Shown here in pieces: positions 33,769-42,178 of a DNA stretch of 64,000 nucleotides. The stretch is taken from positions 62,001 to 126,000 of the forward strand of contig FOBR01000014.1 of the NCBI GenBank assembly GCA_900109895.1. The letters run 5' to 3'. The notes under the pieces are model-generated. The model made no database searches, was not told the DNA's origin, and was given only the letters and a program-made list of their open reading frames with translations. Every line of letters starts with the position of its first letter. The first letter of the stretch is position 1. The stretch is from a bacterium A37T11 (GTDB lineage: Bacteria; Bacteroidota; Bacteroidia; Sphingobacteriales; Sphingobacteriaceae). Position numbers and translations under genes: made by a program.

Positions 33769-34677
33769 ATGAAAAAGAAAAACAGATTTATAATTTATCT
33801 ATTCATGGGCTTGATGACCATGTCTGTGTATCAGATCCACGGCCAGATAAAAAGTAATAATGAAATTGAGTTGAATCAGTGGATTATACAAAGGAATAAA
33901 TTCCTTATTTCGGATGACAGTCCTTTAAATTTAATTGGAATTCTCACCGTTAAAGCTGGAAATCAGACCTTCGGAAGCGCGAAAGATAACGGTGTCATAT
34001 TCCCATCGGATGAGGTGCCTGCAAAATTTGGATCCGTTACTTTAGAAGATGGTCAAATCAACGTACACATAAACGACGGTTATCCCGTACGCATAAAAGG
34101 TGAGCTAATCACTGAAGACAAAATTTTTAATCCACGGTTAGAAAAGCCCGTATTTGAATATCGTTCATTCAGATGGTACTTTACGGAAAACAATGGAGAA
34201 TATGCTGTACGAATTCTGGACACAGCAAGTACATACCGACAACATTTTAAAGGTGTAAAAAGATTTCCTGTAGATCTTCACTGGCAGTTTAAAGGGCATT
34301 TTACGCCTTATGAAGAAAACGTAACTATTCCTATTACAACTGTATTGGGCATTACCAATCAACGTCCTGCAGCTGGTTTGATTAGCTTTGAGTATGAAGG
34401 AAATACTTATCAATTGGAAGCATTGAATCAAGCAGGAAAACTTTTTGTTACCTTTTCAGACCTTACTGGCAATAACGAATCCTATGCCTTTCGGTTTCTG
34501 ACCATCGAGCGGCCTGTAGGTACAAACGATATATGGATAGATTTTAATAGGGCCATCAACCCAAATTGTGCATTTTCACCTTTCGCCCCCTGTCCATTAC
34601 CCCCAGCCAAAAACAATCTACCATTAGCCGTTAAAGCCGGAGAATTAAAGTATGTAACAAATAAAGAAAACAAATAA
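33769..34677 (+). CDS. DUF1684-family exported protein
   Basis: 302 aa with a signal peptide (to about HGQ, residue 26). The family is recognised from the whole run: LNQWIIQRNKFL and the SPLNLIGILTVKAGNQTFGS region near the start, RSFRWYF in the middle, and at the end WIDFNRAINPNCAFSPFAPC followed by PLPPAKNNLPLAVKAGE. DUF1684 proteins are conserved but have no known activity; the invariant NPxCAF...CPLPP tail holds two cysteines that could form a disulfide. It sits between the DoxX paralogues and the MFS carrier and overlaps the carrier start by one base (TAATG), so the two are coupled. Confidence 0.85.
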   Translation: MKKKNRFIIYLFMGLMTMSVYQIHGQIKSNNEIELNQWIIQRNKFLISDDSPLNLIGILTVKAGNQTFGSAKDNGVIFPSDEVPAKFGSVTLEDGQINVHINDGYPVRIKGELITEDKIFNPRLEKPVFEYRSFRWYFTENNGEYAVRILDTASTYRQHFKGVKRFPVDLHWQFKGHFTPYEENVTIPITTVLGITNQRPAAGLISFEYEGNTYQLEALNQAGKLFVTFSDLTGNNESYAFRFLTIERPVGTNDIWIDFNRAINPNCAFSPFAPCPLPPAKNNLPLAVKAGELKYVTNKENK

Positions 34678-35933
34678 TGGCTTTAGCGATTGAACAAAAT
34701 AACAAAACCACATTATTTAGCGTCCTCAGTGTCCCTGTCATCGTAGCCGCATTAGGATATTTTGTAGATGTCTACGACATGCTTTTATTTGGTATTGTTC
34801 GTATTCCAAGTCTTAAAGCTCTTGGTTTGTCTGATATTGAAATATCAAAAGAAGGGGCAAGTATTTTAAACTGGCAAATGACAGGGCTGCTATTTGGTGG
34901 TTTTTTATGGGGAACATTGGGCGACAAGAAAGGTAGGCTCTCCGTCCTTTTCGGATCTATCATCACTTATTCCATTGCCAATATCGCCTGCGGATTTGTT
35001 CATGAACCATATACCTATAAAATTTGGAGATTCATTGCAGGTTTGGGGTTAGCAGGAGAACTTGGGGCGGGTATCACGCTCGTTTCTGAAAGTCTGCCTA
35101 AGAAACTGCGTCCATTTGGCACTTCCCTGGTAGGTGGGATTGGCATGTTAGGCGCAGTAGCAGCCTATTTTACCGCAGAATTGTTTGAGTGGCGGGTAGC
35201 CTATTTTGTAGGCGGAGGTATGGGTATTGCATTGCTCATTTTAAGGCTGGGAGTAAGAGAATCGACTATTTTTCAACAATTAAAAAAGAATTCAAAAGTA
35301 CAAAAAGGAAACTTTTTATCCTTGGTAAATGACCGTGGAAGGTTAAAGCGCTATTTAAAATGCATCGGAATTGGTATTCCCTTTTGGTATATCATCAGTG
35401 TGCTAGCCACATTTAGCAATGAATTTGGAAAGGCATTTCATGTAGTCGAGCCTGTAGTACCTGGATTAGCTATTATGTGGGCCTATGTAGCTATATCTAT
35501 CAGCGACATTTTTTCAGGAATTTTGTCATACAAATTAAAATCAAGAAAGAAAGCCGTTCTTTATCTCATTCTCTTTGCGTTTGTCAACAGCTTTATTTTC
35601 CTTTTCCATGGCTCAAATTCAGCAAGCCAAATGTACTTCCTTATCTTCCTGATGGGCATCGGTATAGGTTACTGGGCATTATTTGTCACCATCGCTGCTG
35701 AACAATTTGGAACTAATTTGCGTTCCACTGCAGCCACTACAGTGCCCAATATGGTACGAGGTACAGTCGTGTTGATGACTACGGCATATATATCTTTAAA
35801 AGATTCCACCGGCGTCGTCAATGCAGGGATTATTTTAGGAGCAATTTGTTTTACATTAGGAATATATTCCATTCTTACCATTTCGGAGACACACGATAAG
35901 GATATGGATTTTCTGGAGGAAATTCCAACATAA
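34677..35933 (+). CDS. MFS transporter, metabolite:H+ symporter type
   Basis: 418 aa with about 12 membrane spans. The first span has the D-x-Y-D motif (YFVDVYDMLLFG) typical of the organic-acid:H+ symporter group, the 2-3 loop has GTLGDKKGRLSVL, and RFIAGLGLAGELGAG follows, all MFS hallmarks. It should move a small organic anion across the inner membrane. With SusCD in the outer membrane and a cytosolic dioxygenase encoded 16 bp downstream, it is the obvious inner-membrane step for the imported compound or one of its breakdown products. Substrate not determined. Confidence 0.88.
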   Translation: MALAIEQNNKTTLFSVLSVPVIVAALGYFVDVYDMLLFGIVRIPSLKALGLSDIEISKEGASILNWQMTGLLFGGFLWGTLGDKKGRLSVLFGSIITYSIANIACGFVHEPYTYKIWRFIAGLGLAGELGAGITLVSESLPKKLRPFGTSLVGGIGMLGAVAAYFTAELFEWRVAYFVGGGMGIALLILRLGVRESTIFQQLKKNSKVQKGNFLSLVNDRGRLKRYLKCIGIGIPFWYIISVLATFSNEFGKAFHVVEPVVPGLAIMWAYVAISISDIFSGILSYKLKSRKKAVLYLILFAFVNSFIFLFHGSNSASQMYFLIFLMGIGIGYWALFVTIAAEQFGTNLRSTAATTVPNMVRGTVVLMTTAYISLKDSTGVVNAGIILGAICFTLGIYSILTISETHDKDMDFLEEIPT

Positions 35934-35949
35934 ATTTATTTAGAAATCG

Positions 35950-36558
35950 ATGAGCATTAAAAAAAACACTGAAAAACTTAGGAATTTTATTACCGCTTTC
36001 GCAAAGCTGCTGGAACTTACTTCGCAAGAGACGGAAATACTCAGTCAAGGCCGTATATTGCTCCTTGACCTACTAAAGACAGATGACTGGCTTGCCGATG
36101 ATTTTGCCAAGCCCCATCCTGAACATTATTCCCAATATTTACTTCATGCAGATTCTTTGGAGCGGTTTTCCGTCGTCAGTTTTGTTTGGGGTCCTGGACA
36201 ACAAACCCCTATCCATAATCACACCGTTTGGGGATTGGTAGGAGTACTTCGTGGTGCAGAATTAAGCCAATCCTACATCCGGAATGAGCTTGGATTGCTA
36301 CAACTATCGGGCAATGAAGTAAGGCTGGAAAATGGAGAAGTGGAATCCGTATCCCCCAATATCGGAGACATACACCGGGTAAAAAATGCATTTGCAAACC
36401 AAAGTTCTATCAGTATACACGTCTATGGAGGCAATATTGGTGCCGTAAAAAGATCAGTTTATAATGATGATGGTAGCGAAAAAGTATTTATATCTGGCTA
36501 TTCAAATCAATTTTTACCCAATATTTGGGACCGTTCTAACGAAATTTTGTCACTGTGA
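35950..36558 (+). CDS. Cupin thiol dioxygenase, 3-mercaptopropionate dioxygenase type
   Basis: 202 aa cytosolic cupin. The three Fe ligands are H89 and H91 in PIHNHTVWG and H142 in IHRV, and the S-x-H-x-Y triad of the family is S155-H157-Y159. Enzymes of this family add O2 to a thiol to give a sulfinate. Position 62 is Gln (YSQYLLH); as I recall the family, bacterial 3-mercaptopropionate dioxygenases have Gln here where cysteine dioxygenases have Arg, so a carboxylic thiol other than cysteine is the better guess. The residue next to the metal site is Gly, so no Cys-Tyr crosslink is expected. GTGA overlap couples it to the rhodanese gene. Confidence 0.85.
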   Translation: MSIKKNTEKLRNFITAFAKLLELTSQETEILSQGRILLLDLLKTDDWLADDFAKPHPEHYSQYLLHADSLERFSVVSFVWGPGQQTPIHNHTVWGLVGVLRGAELSQSYIRNELGLLQLSGNEVRLENGEVESVSPNIGDIHRVKNAFANQSSISIHVYGGNIGAVKRSVYNDDGSEKVFISGYSNQFLPNIWDRSNEILSL

Positions 36559-38246
36559 AAAGCAACAACCACATAATTCTTAGCATTATTTTTCTAATGA
36601 CAACTAATATTCAGACTACGTTTGCCACAATCCCTACTTATACTTCAGAACAGGTGAGGGAGGCGTTAAGAAATAAACAAGAGATCGCTTTGATTGATCC
36701 GCGGGAAGAAGATGTTTTTGCAAAAGGCCATCCGTTATTTGCAGCCAATTTTCCTATTTCAAGTATTGAAACCGATGCTTATACCCGCATACCCCGCTTG
36801 CAAACTTTATTAGTAATATATGACAACGGCGAGGGACTAGCAGAAAAAGCAGCCAAAATATTTGAACACATCGGTTACTCCCAAGTTCATTTATTATCAG
36901 GGGGACTTAAGGGATGGAAAAAATCAGGAGGTATTATTTTTGAAGATGTCAACTCGCCAAGTAAAGCTTTTGGCGAATTGGTTGAATCAAAAAGAGAAAC
37001 TCCGATGTTGTCCCCTAATGAAGTTAAGCAACTAATAGACAGTAAAAGTGACTATGTTATTCTGGATGCACGCAGGTTTGATGAATACCATACGATGAAT
37101 ATTCCAGGCAGTTACAGCGTTCCAGGAGCCGAATTAGTATTAATAGCAAGGGAACTTGCTCCCAACCCGCACACAAAGATCATTGTTAATTGTGCAGGCC
37201 GTACCCGAAGTATCATTGGGACACAGTCGTTAATAAATGCAGGCTTACCCAATCAAATTGCCGCCTTAAGAAACGGTACTATTGGCTGGACATTGGATGG
37301 TCAGACCCTGGAACATGGTGCAGACCGGCTTCCCCCAGAAGCAGAAGAAAAAAATAAAAATAAGGCTGCAACAGACAGTTGGAATGTTGCAGCAAAAGCA
37401 GGTGTTAAAAAAATTGATTTTCAAACATTAAAAACGTTTACTAAAGATCAAACACGAACTACATATCTGTTTGATGTCCGTACAGAAGAAGAATACAGGA
37501 AAGGACATCTTCCACATTTCCTACCCAGGCCAGGTGGACAATTGGTTCAGGAAACCGATCATTCTGCTCCAGTGAGAGGAGCAAGAATAGTCCTCGCGGA
37601 TGACTTAACTTATAATGTCCGGGCAAATATGACAGCCTCATGGCTTCAACAAATGGGTTGGGAAGCTTATGTATTAAGCGGTAAAAATCATTTTAACAGT
37701 CAAGAAAAAGGATTAGCTCCTCTCCATTTACCTTCGCTCCCAATAATTCCGTCTGCTAGTTATATAAAAGCAGATAAGCTTGCTAAGTGGTTAGGAGAAA
37801 ACAATACAGTAGTCATAGATTTTTCTAAAAACAGTGCATTCAGTAAAACCAGAATTCCCGGGGCGTGGTATATTCTCCGCTCACAGATTAAAGAATCTAT
37901 CGCCAATCTACCTAATAAAAAGCGATATGTCCTTACTTCTGAAGAAGGGTTAAGAGCTATTTTTGCCTATCCAGAAATTGTTACACTACTAAAAAATAAT
38001 GTGTACCTATTAGCAGGTGGAAATCAGGCATGGTCGATAGAAAATAGGCCATTAGAAGGTATTGAAGTGAAAGGAAACTATGCTTCTACACCCACTGACC
38101 GATATAAAAGACCTTATGAAGGTACCGACCATAACACAGAGGCAATGGAAAAATATTTGCAATGGGAATACGGTCTTGTTAAACAATTAGAAGCGGACAG
38201 CACCCACGGCTTTTGGGTTTTAGAAGCTACTAATCCTTCTCAATAG
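36555..38246 (+). CDS. Exported four-domain rhodanese with one active site
   Basis: 563 aa, GTG start overlapping the dioxygenase stop by 4 bp. Signal peptide to about residue 24 (TTFA). Four rhodanese-like domains follow, near 28-128, 150-255, 285-380 and 400-502. Only domain 2 keeps the sulfur-carrying cysteine, C213 in VNCAGRTRS; domain 1 has YDNGEG, domain 3 ADDLTY and domain 4 TSEEGL at that place. Rhodaneses move sulfane sulfur from donors such as thiosulfate to acceptors such as cyanide or thiols. A periplasmic form fits persulfide or thiosulfate handling by this operon. It is the last gene of the tightly packed run. Confidence 0.88.
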   Translation: MKSNNHIILSIIFLMTTNIQTTFATIPTYTSEQVREALRNKQEIALIDPREEDVFAKGHPLFAANFPISSIETDAYTRIPRLQTLLVIYDNGEGLAEKAAKIFEHIGYSQVHLLSGGLKGWKKSGGIIFEDVNSPSKAFGELVESKRETPMLSPNEVKQLIDSKSDYVILDARRFDEYHTMNIPGSYSVPGAELVLIARELAPNPHTKIIVNCAGRTRSIIGTQSLINAGLPNQIAALRNGTIGWTLDGQTLEHGADRLPPEAEEKNKNKAATDSWNVAAKAGVKKIDFQTLKTFTKDQTRTTYLFDVRTEEEYRKGHLPHFLPRPGGQLVQETDHSAPVRGARIVLADDLTYNVRANMTASWLQQMGWEAYVLSGKNHFNSQEKGLAPLHLPSLPIIPSASYIKADKLAKWLGENNTVVIDFSKNSAFSKTRIPGAWYILRSQIKESIANLPNKKRYVLTSEEGLRAIFAYPEIVTLLKNNVYLLAGGNQAWSIENRPLEGIEVKGNYASTPTDRYKRPYEGTDHNTEAMEKYLQWEYGLVKQLEADSTHGFWVLEATNPSQ

Positions 38247-38325
38247 ATATCCTATTTTCTAGGTTAATCATCTTTTAACCACAGTTTTTATTTACTTTAC
38301 ACTCGTAGGTAGAAATAAATAAAAA

Positions 38326-39255
38326 ATGAACGGAAAAATCATCATCGCCGGCGGCACAGGCAGTCTGGGAACACACCTCCTGGACCGCTTTAAAGCGACA
38401 GATAGACAACTAATCGTGTTGACGCGTTCAGCAAAAAAGTTGGATGGCAGGGATGACAGGGTGCGCTACGTTATATGGGATGGTGAGTCAATAGGCCCCT
38501 GGGCCAGAGAACTCGAAGGAGCTACCGCTATTATTAATCTATCCGGTAGAAATGTTAATTGTCGGTTCACAACCAAAAACAAGCGGGAGATTTTAGATTC
38601 AAGGGTGCGTTCTACGAAAGTGATTGGCCTTGCCATCCAACAGTGTAATACTCCTCCGCAAATCTGGATCAATGCCGGAGGTATTTCCCATTATCCGGAA
38701 ACATCCAACCCACTTAGTGAATATGACCAGACGGTAGTTAGCGGATTTCTAAGCGAAGTGTCGGAGCAATGGGAGGCTGCTTTCAATCAGGTAGACACGT
38801 CCAACACCCGTAAAGTACAATTTCGTATCGCTGCGGTGCTTGAATATGGGCAAGGCATGCTCAAACCACTCACTTGGTTAACCAGGCTGGGTTTGGGGGG
38901 AGCAGCAGGAAATGGCAAGCAATACATTTCCTGGATTCACTATCAAGACTTGGTTAGATTATTTGAATGGGCCATCCTAAACAATGATATTGCCGGAATC
39001 ATTAACGCGAGCAGTCCAAACCCTATTCAAAACAAGTATTTTATGCGTGCCCTGAGAGCTGCACTGCACGTTCCATTTGGCCTACCAAATTTTTCTTGGA
39101 CGACCAGGATAGGGGGCTTAATCATAGGTACTGAGGCTGACCTTATCTTACATGGAAACCGCATTATCTCCAAAGTTCTTGAAGAAAAACAATTCAGCTT
39201 TGATTTTTCAAGTGTAGATAAAGCCCTGAAAGACATATTTAACAAACACAATTAA
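38326..39255 (+). CDS. YfcH-type NAD(P)-dependent epimerase/dehydratase family protein
   Basis: 309 aa cytosolic extended SDR. Nucleotide-binding start GGTGSLGTHLLDRF (residues 8-21), INLSGRNVNCRFTTKNK, and a C-terminal DUF1731 domain (SSPNPIQNKYFMRALRAAL and ADLILHGNRIISKVLEE). The combination is the YfcH/TIGR01777 family, present in many bacteria without a firm activity. It begins 79 bp after the rhodanese, so it may have its own promoter, though none is clear. Link to sulfur metabolism is by position only. Confidence 0.9.
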   Translation: MNGKIIIAGGTGSLGTHLLDRFKATDRQLIVLTRSAKKLDGRDDRVRYVIWDGESIGPWARELEGATAIINLSGRNVNCRFTTKNKREILDSRVRSTKVIGLAIQQCNTPPQIWINAGGISHYPETSNPLSEYDQTVVSGFLSEVSEQWEAAFNQVDTSNTRKVQFRIAAVLEYGQGMLKPLTWLTRLGLGGAAGNGKQYISWIHYQDLVRLFEWAILNNDIAGIINASSPNPIQNKYFMRALRAALHVPFGLPNFSWTTRIGGLIIGTEADLILHGNRIISKVLEEKQFSFDFSSVDKALKDIFNKHN

Positions 39256-39357
39256 CTCATAGTTAAGTCCAAAATATTTTGCGTGTAAAAAAATAAAGAT
39301 TATCATTGCAGTCAAAGAAATACGATAAACATAATAGATTATATTCCAATTATTCAA

Positions 39358-40614
39358 ATGTCAGAAATTACCAAAAAACCCCTTTTTACCGAAGACTGGA
39401 CCGTCGTCATCCTCGGATTTATCATTATCCTGCTGGTCGTAGGCGGGCTGGCTTTACCCAATCCCAAAACCGATTGGACAAACAGTGCTGAGATAGCCTC
39501 TTTTTTTGAAGCCGGCAATCTCAAAAACCTGGTTCTTCAATTTATATTTGCCTATGTGGTTGTCGTCTTTGGTGCCCTGCTCACCGGCAAAAAGGTCATA
39601 TCCTATTTAAAAGCTTTCCCGATTATGTTTTTGTTAACCGCGGTAGCACAGCTTCTGGCAGGGAACGCCACCATGAAATTATACGGCATTGAAGCGGTCA
39701 TCTTTAGTTTGCTCATCGGGCTGCTGGTAGGCAACCTGACCAAACTGCCCTCCTGGTTTAAAGAAGCCCTTTCTGCAGAATTGCTGGTCAAGATAGGCTT
39801 GGTACTACTGGGAACGAGCGTCATTTTTGGTGATATTTTAAAAGCAGGCGGATTGGGGCTTATCCAGGCCCTTGTTGTTGTGCTCTCGGTGTGGTACTTC
39901 GCATTCTGGCTATGCAAGAAGCTAAAAGTGGATGATGAATTAAGGCTCATGATCGCCAGCGCAGTATCCATTTGCGGGGTTTCTGCTGCCATTGCCACCT
40001 CCGGAGCTATCCAAGGAGACGCTAAAAAACTCTCTTATGTGGTGTCTATGGTGCTTATCTGTGCCATCCCTATGATGATCTTTATGCCCTATATAGCACA
40101 TGCCTTGGGCCTGTCACAACAGGTAACGGGTGCCTGGCTGGGAGGTAGTATTGACACTACGGGTGCCGTTGTCGCTTCAGGCAGCCTGGTGGGCGAGGAA
40201 GCATTGAAGATAAGTACCATTGTAAAATTCTCTCAAAATGTATTGCTGGGTGTAGCCGCCTTGGCCATCTCTGTCTATTGGACCTATACCAACCATCCCG
40301 CTGGTGCAGACCCAGCCAAGAAACCAAGCCTGGGCATCATTTGGGAACGCTTTCCGAAATTTGTGATCGGGTTTGTGGCAGCTTCCCTCCTTTTTTCATT
40401 TGTACTGAACCCTCAAACAGTCGCCGCGGCTAAAGGCACCATCAAAAACATCCAGGGCCTTTGGTTTGCCCTAGCATTTACGAGTATCGGGCTTGAAACC
40501 AATTTTAAGGATTTGATCAAAAATAATAGTCCAAAACCCTTTTATGCGTTTTTGATTGCACAATTGTTTAATATTATTGTTACCTTAGTAGTGGCTTCCC
40601 TTTTATTTAAGTAG
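39358..40614 (+). CDS. YeiH-family putative sulfate exporter
   Basis: 418 aa with about 11 membrane spans; family PF03601 (YeiH), named putative sulfate exporter. Recognised from ICGVSAAIATSGAI (about 204-217), LGGSIDTTGAVVASGSLVGE (about 261-280), the motif VKFSQNVLLGVAA and the end IGLETNFKDL. Export of sulfate or sulfite would relieve a cell that oxidises organosulfur compounds, which matches its place close to the thiol dioxygenase and rhodanese. The family's substrate is not firmly proven. A 102-bp gap before it suggests separate transcription. Confidence 0.88.
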   Translation: MSEITKKPLFTEDWTVVILGFIIILLVVGGLALPNPKTDWTNSAEIASFFEAGNLKNLVLQFIFAYVVVVFGALLTGKKVISYLKAFPIMFLLTAVAQLLAGNATMKLYGIEAVIFSLLIGLLVGNLTKLPSWFKEALSAELLVKIGLVLLGTSVIFGDILKAGGLGLIQALVVVLSVWYFAFWLCKKLKVDDELRLMIASAVSICGVSAAIATSGAIQGDAKKLSYVVSMVLICAIPMMIFMPYIAHALGLSQQVTGAWLGGSIDTTGAVVASGSLVGEEALKISTIVKFSQNVLLGVAALAISVYWTYTNHPAGADPAKKPSLGIIWERFPKFVIGFVAASLLFSFVLNPQTVAAAKGTIKNIQGLWFALAFTSIGLETNFKDLIKNNSPKPFYAFLIAQLFNIIVTLVVASLLFK

Positions 40615-40687
40615 CGGACAGGTTATTTTCCTGAGGCCGCTGCGGGAACAAACCGAATTTTTATAAAATCGTAATTCTTAAATCAAA

Positions 40688-42106
40688 ATGGCTAAATACG
40701 ATGCCGTAGTAGTGGGTTCTGGTCCTAACGGGTTTGCTGCGGCTATTACGTTGCAACGTTCAGGTTTATCGGTATTGTTACTTGAAGGTAAAGATACGGT
40801 GGGCGGTGGCATGCGGACTGCGGAGTTGACGCTACAGGGATTTCACCACGATATTTGCTCGGCCGTTCACCCAATGGGGATTGGATCTCCTTTTTTCAGG
40901 TCCCTTCCACTGGCAGAACATGGTCTTGAATTTATTCATCCGGAGGTGATGGCTGCTCATCCTTTTGATAACGGGCATGCTGCGGCTTTGTATAAATCAG
41001 TGGAAGAAACTGCCGATGGGCTGGGTGTGGATAAGCCAGCCTACCTTAAGCTGTTCAAACCCTTAATAAACATTTGGCCTAACATTGACAGTGAAATGCT
41101 GGGACCGTTATTAACCATTCCAAAACATCCAATTGACCTTGCCACCTTTGGACTCAAAGCACTCCAATCGGGCAAACAAATAGCTGCCCGATACCAAAGC
41201 AAAGAAGCTCGTGGGCTTTGGTCAGGACTGGTGGCCCATAGTATGATCCCGTTGGACGACCTGACCTCTTCTGCTATAGCACTTATTCTTTCAACCGTAG
41301 GTCATATCAGTGGGTGGCCCATCCCGAAAGGCGGTTCACAAAGCATCGCCAATGCATTAGCTTCCTACTTTACATCTATTGGCGGCGAAATACAAACCAA
41401 CCAGCTGATAAGCACCATCAGCCAACTGCCAGATGCCAAAGCCCTATTATTTGATACAAGCCCGTCACAGCTGTTGGAAATTTGTGGTGATCGGCTTTCA
41501 AACAGCTACCGTCGTCGATTAAACACCTTTAGGTATGGCATGGGTGTTTTTAAAGTAGACTGGGCCTTGTCAGAACCCGTACCTTTCCTGGCAGAAGCCT
41601 GCCGAAAGGCTGGAACTGTTCACTTAGGGAACACGTTTGAAGAAGTGGCGCTTTCAGAACGACAGATTTGGGATGGCAAACATGCGGAACGGCCCTATGT
41701 GCTTTTTGCCCAACAAAGCCTCTACGACCCAGCCCGAGCCCCACATGGCCAGCACACAGGCTGGGGTTACTGCCACGTACCTAATGGATCTCAAAAAGAC
41801 ATGACGGCGACTATCGAAGCACAAGTAGAACGCTTTGCTCCTGGCTTTAGGGACACCATCCTGTCACGGCACACGTATAATACAAGCGAAATGCACACTT
41901 ATAACCCAAATTATATTGGCGGGGATATTAATGGCGGGGTTGTGAATATCGCGCAGCTTATCAACCGGCCTATATTGAGCTTATCCCCTTACAAAACCTC
42001 CGCAAAAGGCATTTATATGTGCTCAGCCTCTACACCTCCCGGCGGTGGGGTACATGGCATGTGTGGCTATTATGCCGCTACTCAGGCACTGAAAGATCTG
42101 TTTTGA
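40688..42106 (+). CDS. FAD-dependent oxidoreductase, phytoene-desaturase-like
   Basis: 472 aa. N-terminal Rossmann motif VVVGSGPNGFAAA with E at the end of the second strand (LLLEGKDTVGG), then GGGMRTAELTLQGF, and a C-terminal FAD-binding block ASTPPGGGVHGMCGYYAA. This is the phytoene dehydrogenase-related NAD(P)/FAD-dependent oxidoreductase family, which has many uncharacterised members. No carotenoid genes are near, so a carotenoid role is unlikely. It lies 73 bp after the YeiH-type gene, with an interrupted hairpin between (AGCGG...CCGCT, 40612-40642) that has no T run. Confidence 0.85.
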   Translation: MAKYDAVVVGSGPNGFAAAITLQRSGLSVLLLEGKDTVGGGMRTAELTLQGFHHDICSAVHPMGIGSPFFRSLPLAEHGLEFIHPEVMAAHPFDNGHAAALYKSVEETADGLGVDKPAYLKLFKPLINIWPNIDSEMLGPLLTIPKHPIDLATFGLKALQSGKQIAARYQSKEARGLWSGLVAHSMIPLDDLTSSAIALILSTVGHISGWPIPKGGSQSIANALASYFTSIGGEIQTNQLISTISQLPDAKALLFDTSPSQLLEICGDRLSNSYRRRLNTFRYGMGVFKVDWALSEPVPFLAEACRKAGTVHLGNTFEEVALSERQIWDGKHAERPYVLFAQQSLYDPARAPHGQHTGWGYCHVPNGSQKDMTATIEAQVERFAPGFRDTILSRHTYNTSEMHTYNPNYIGGDINGGVVNIAQLINRPILSLSPYKTSAKGIYMCSASTPPGGGVHGMCGYYAATQALKDLF

Positions 42107-42178
42107 CCATAATTTTACTAGACTTTGTATAAATCCATAATAATTGCTAATTTAGCTACGTAAACGACGAATAATTTT

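Noticed and set aside
39603-39998. 131-codon minus-strand ORF inside the YeiH-type gene
   Set aside because: Entirely antisense to a well-supported membrane protein and shows no own signals.
40612-40642. Interrupted hairpin after the YeiH-type gene as a terminator
   Set aside because: The arms pair but are broken by mismatches and no T run follows, so I mention it only in the neighbouring gene entry.
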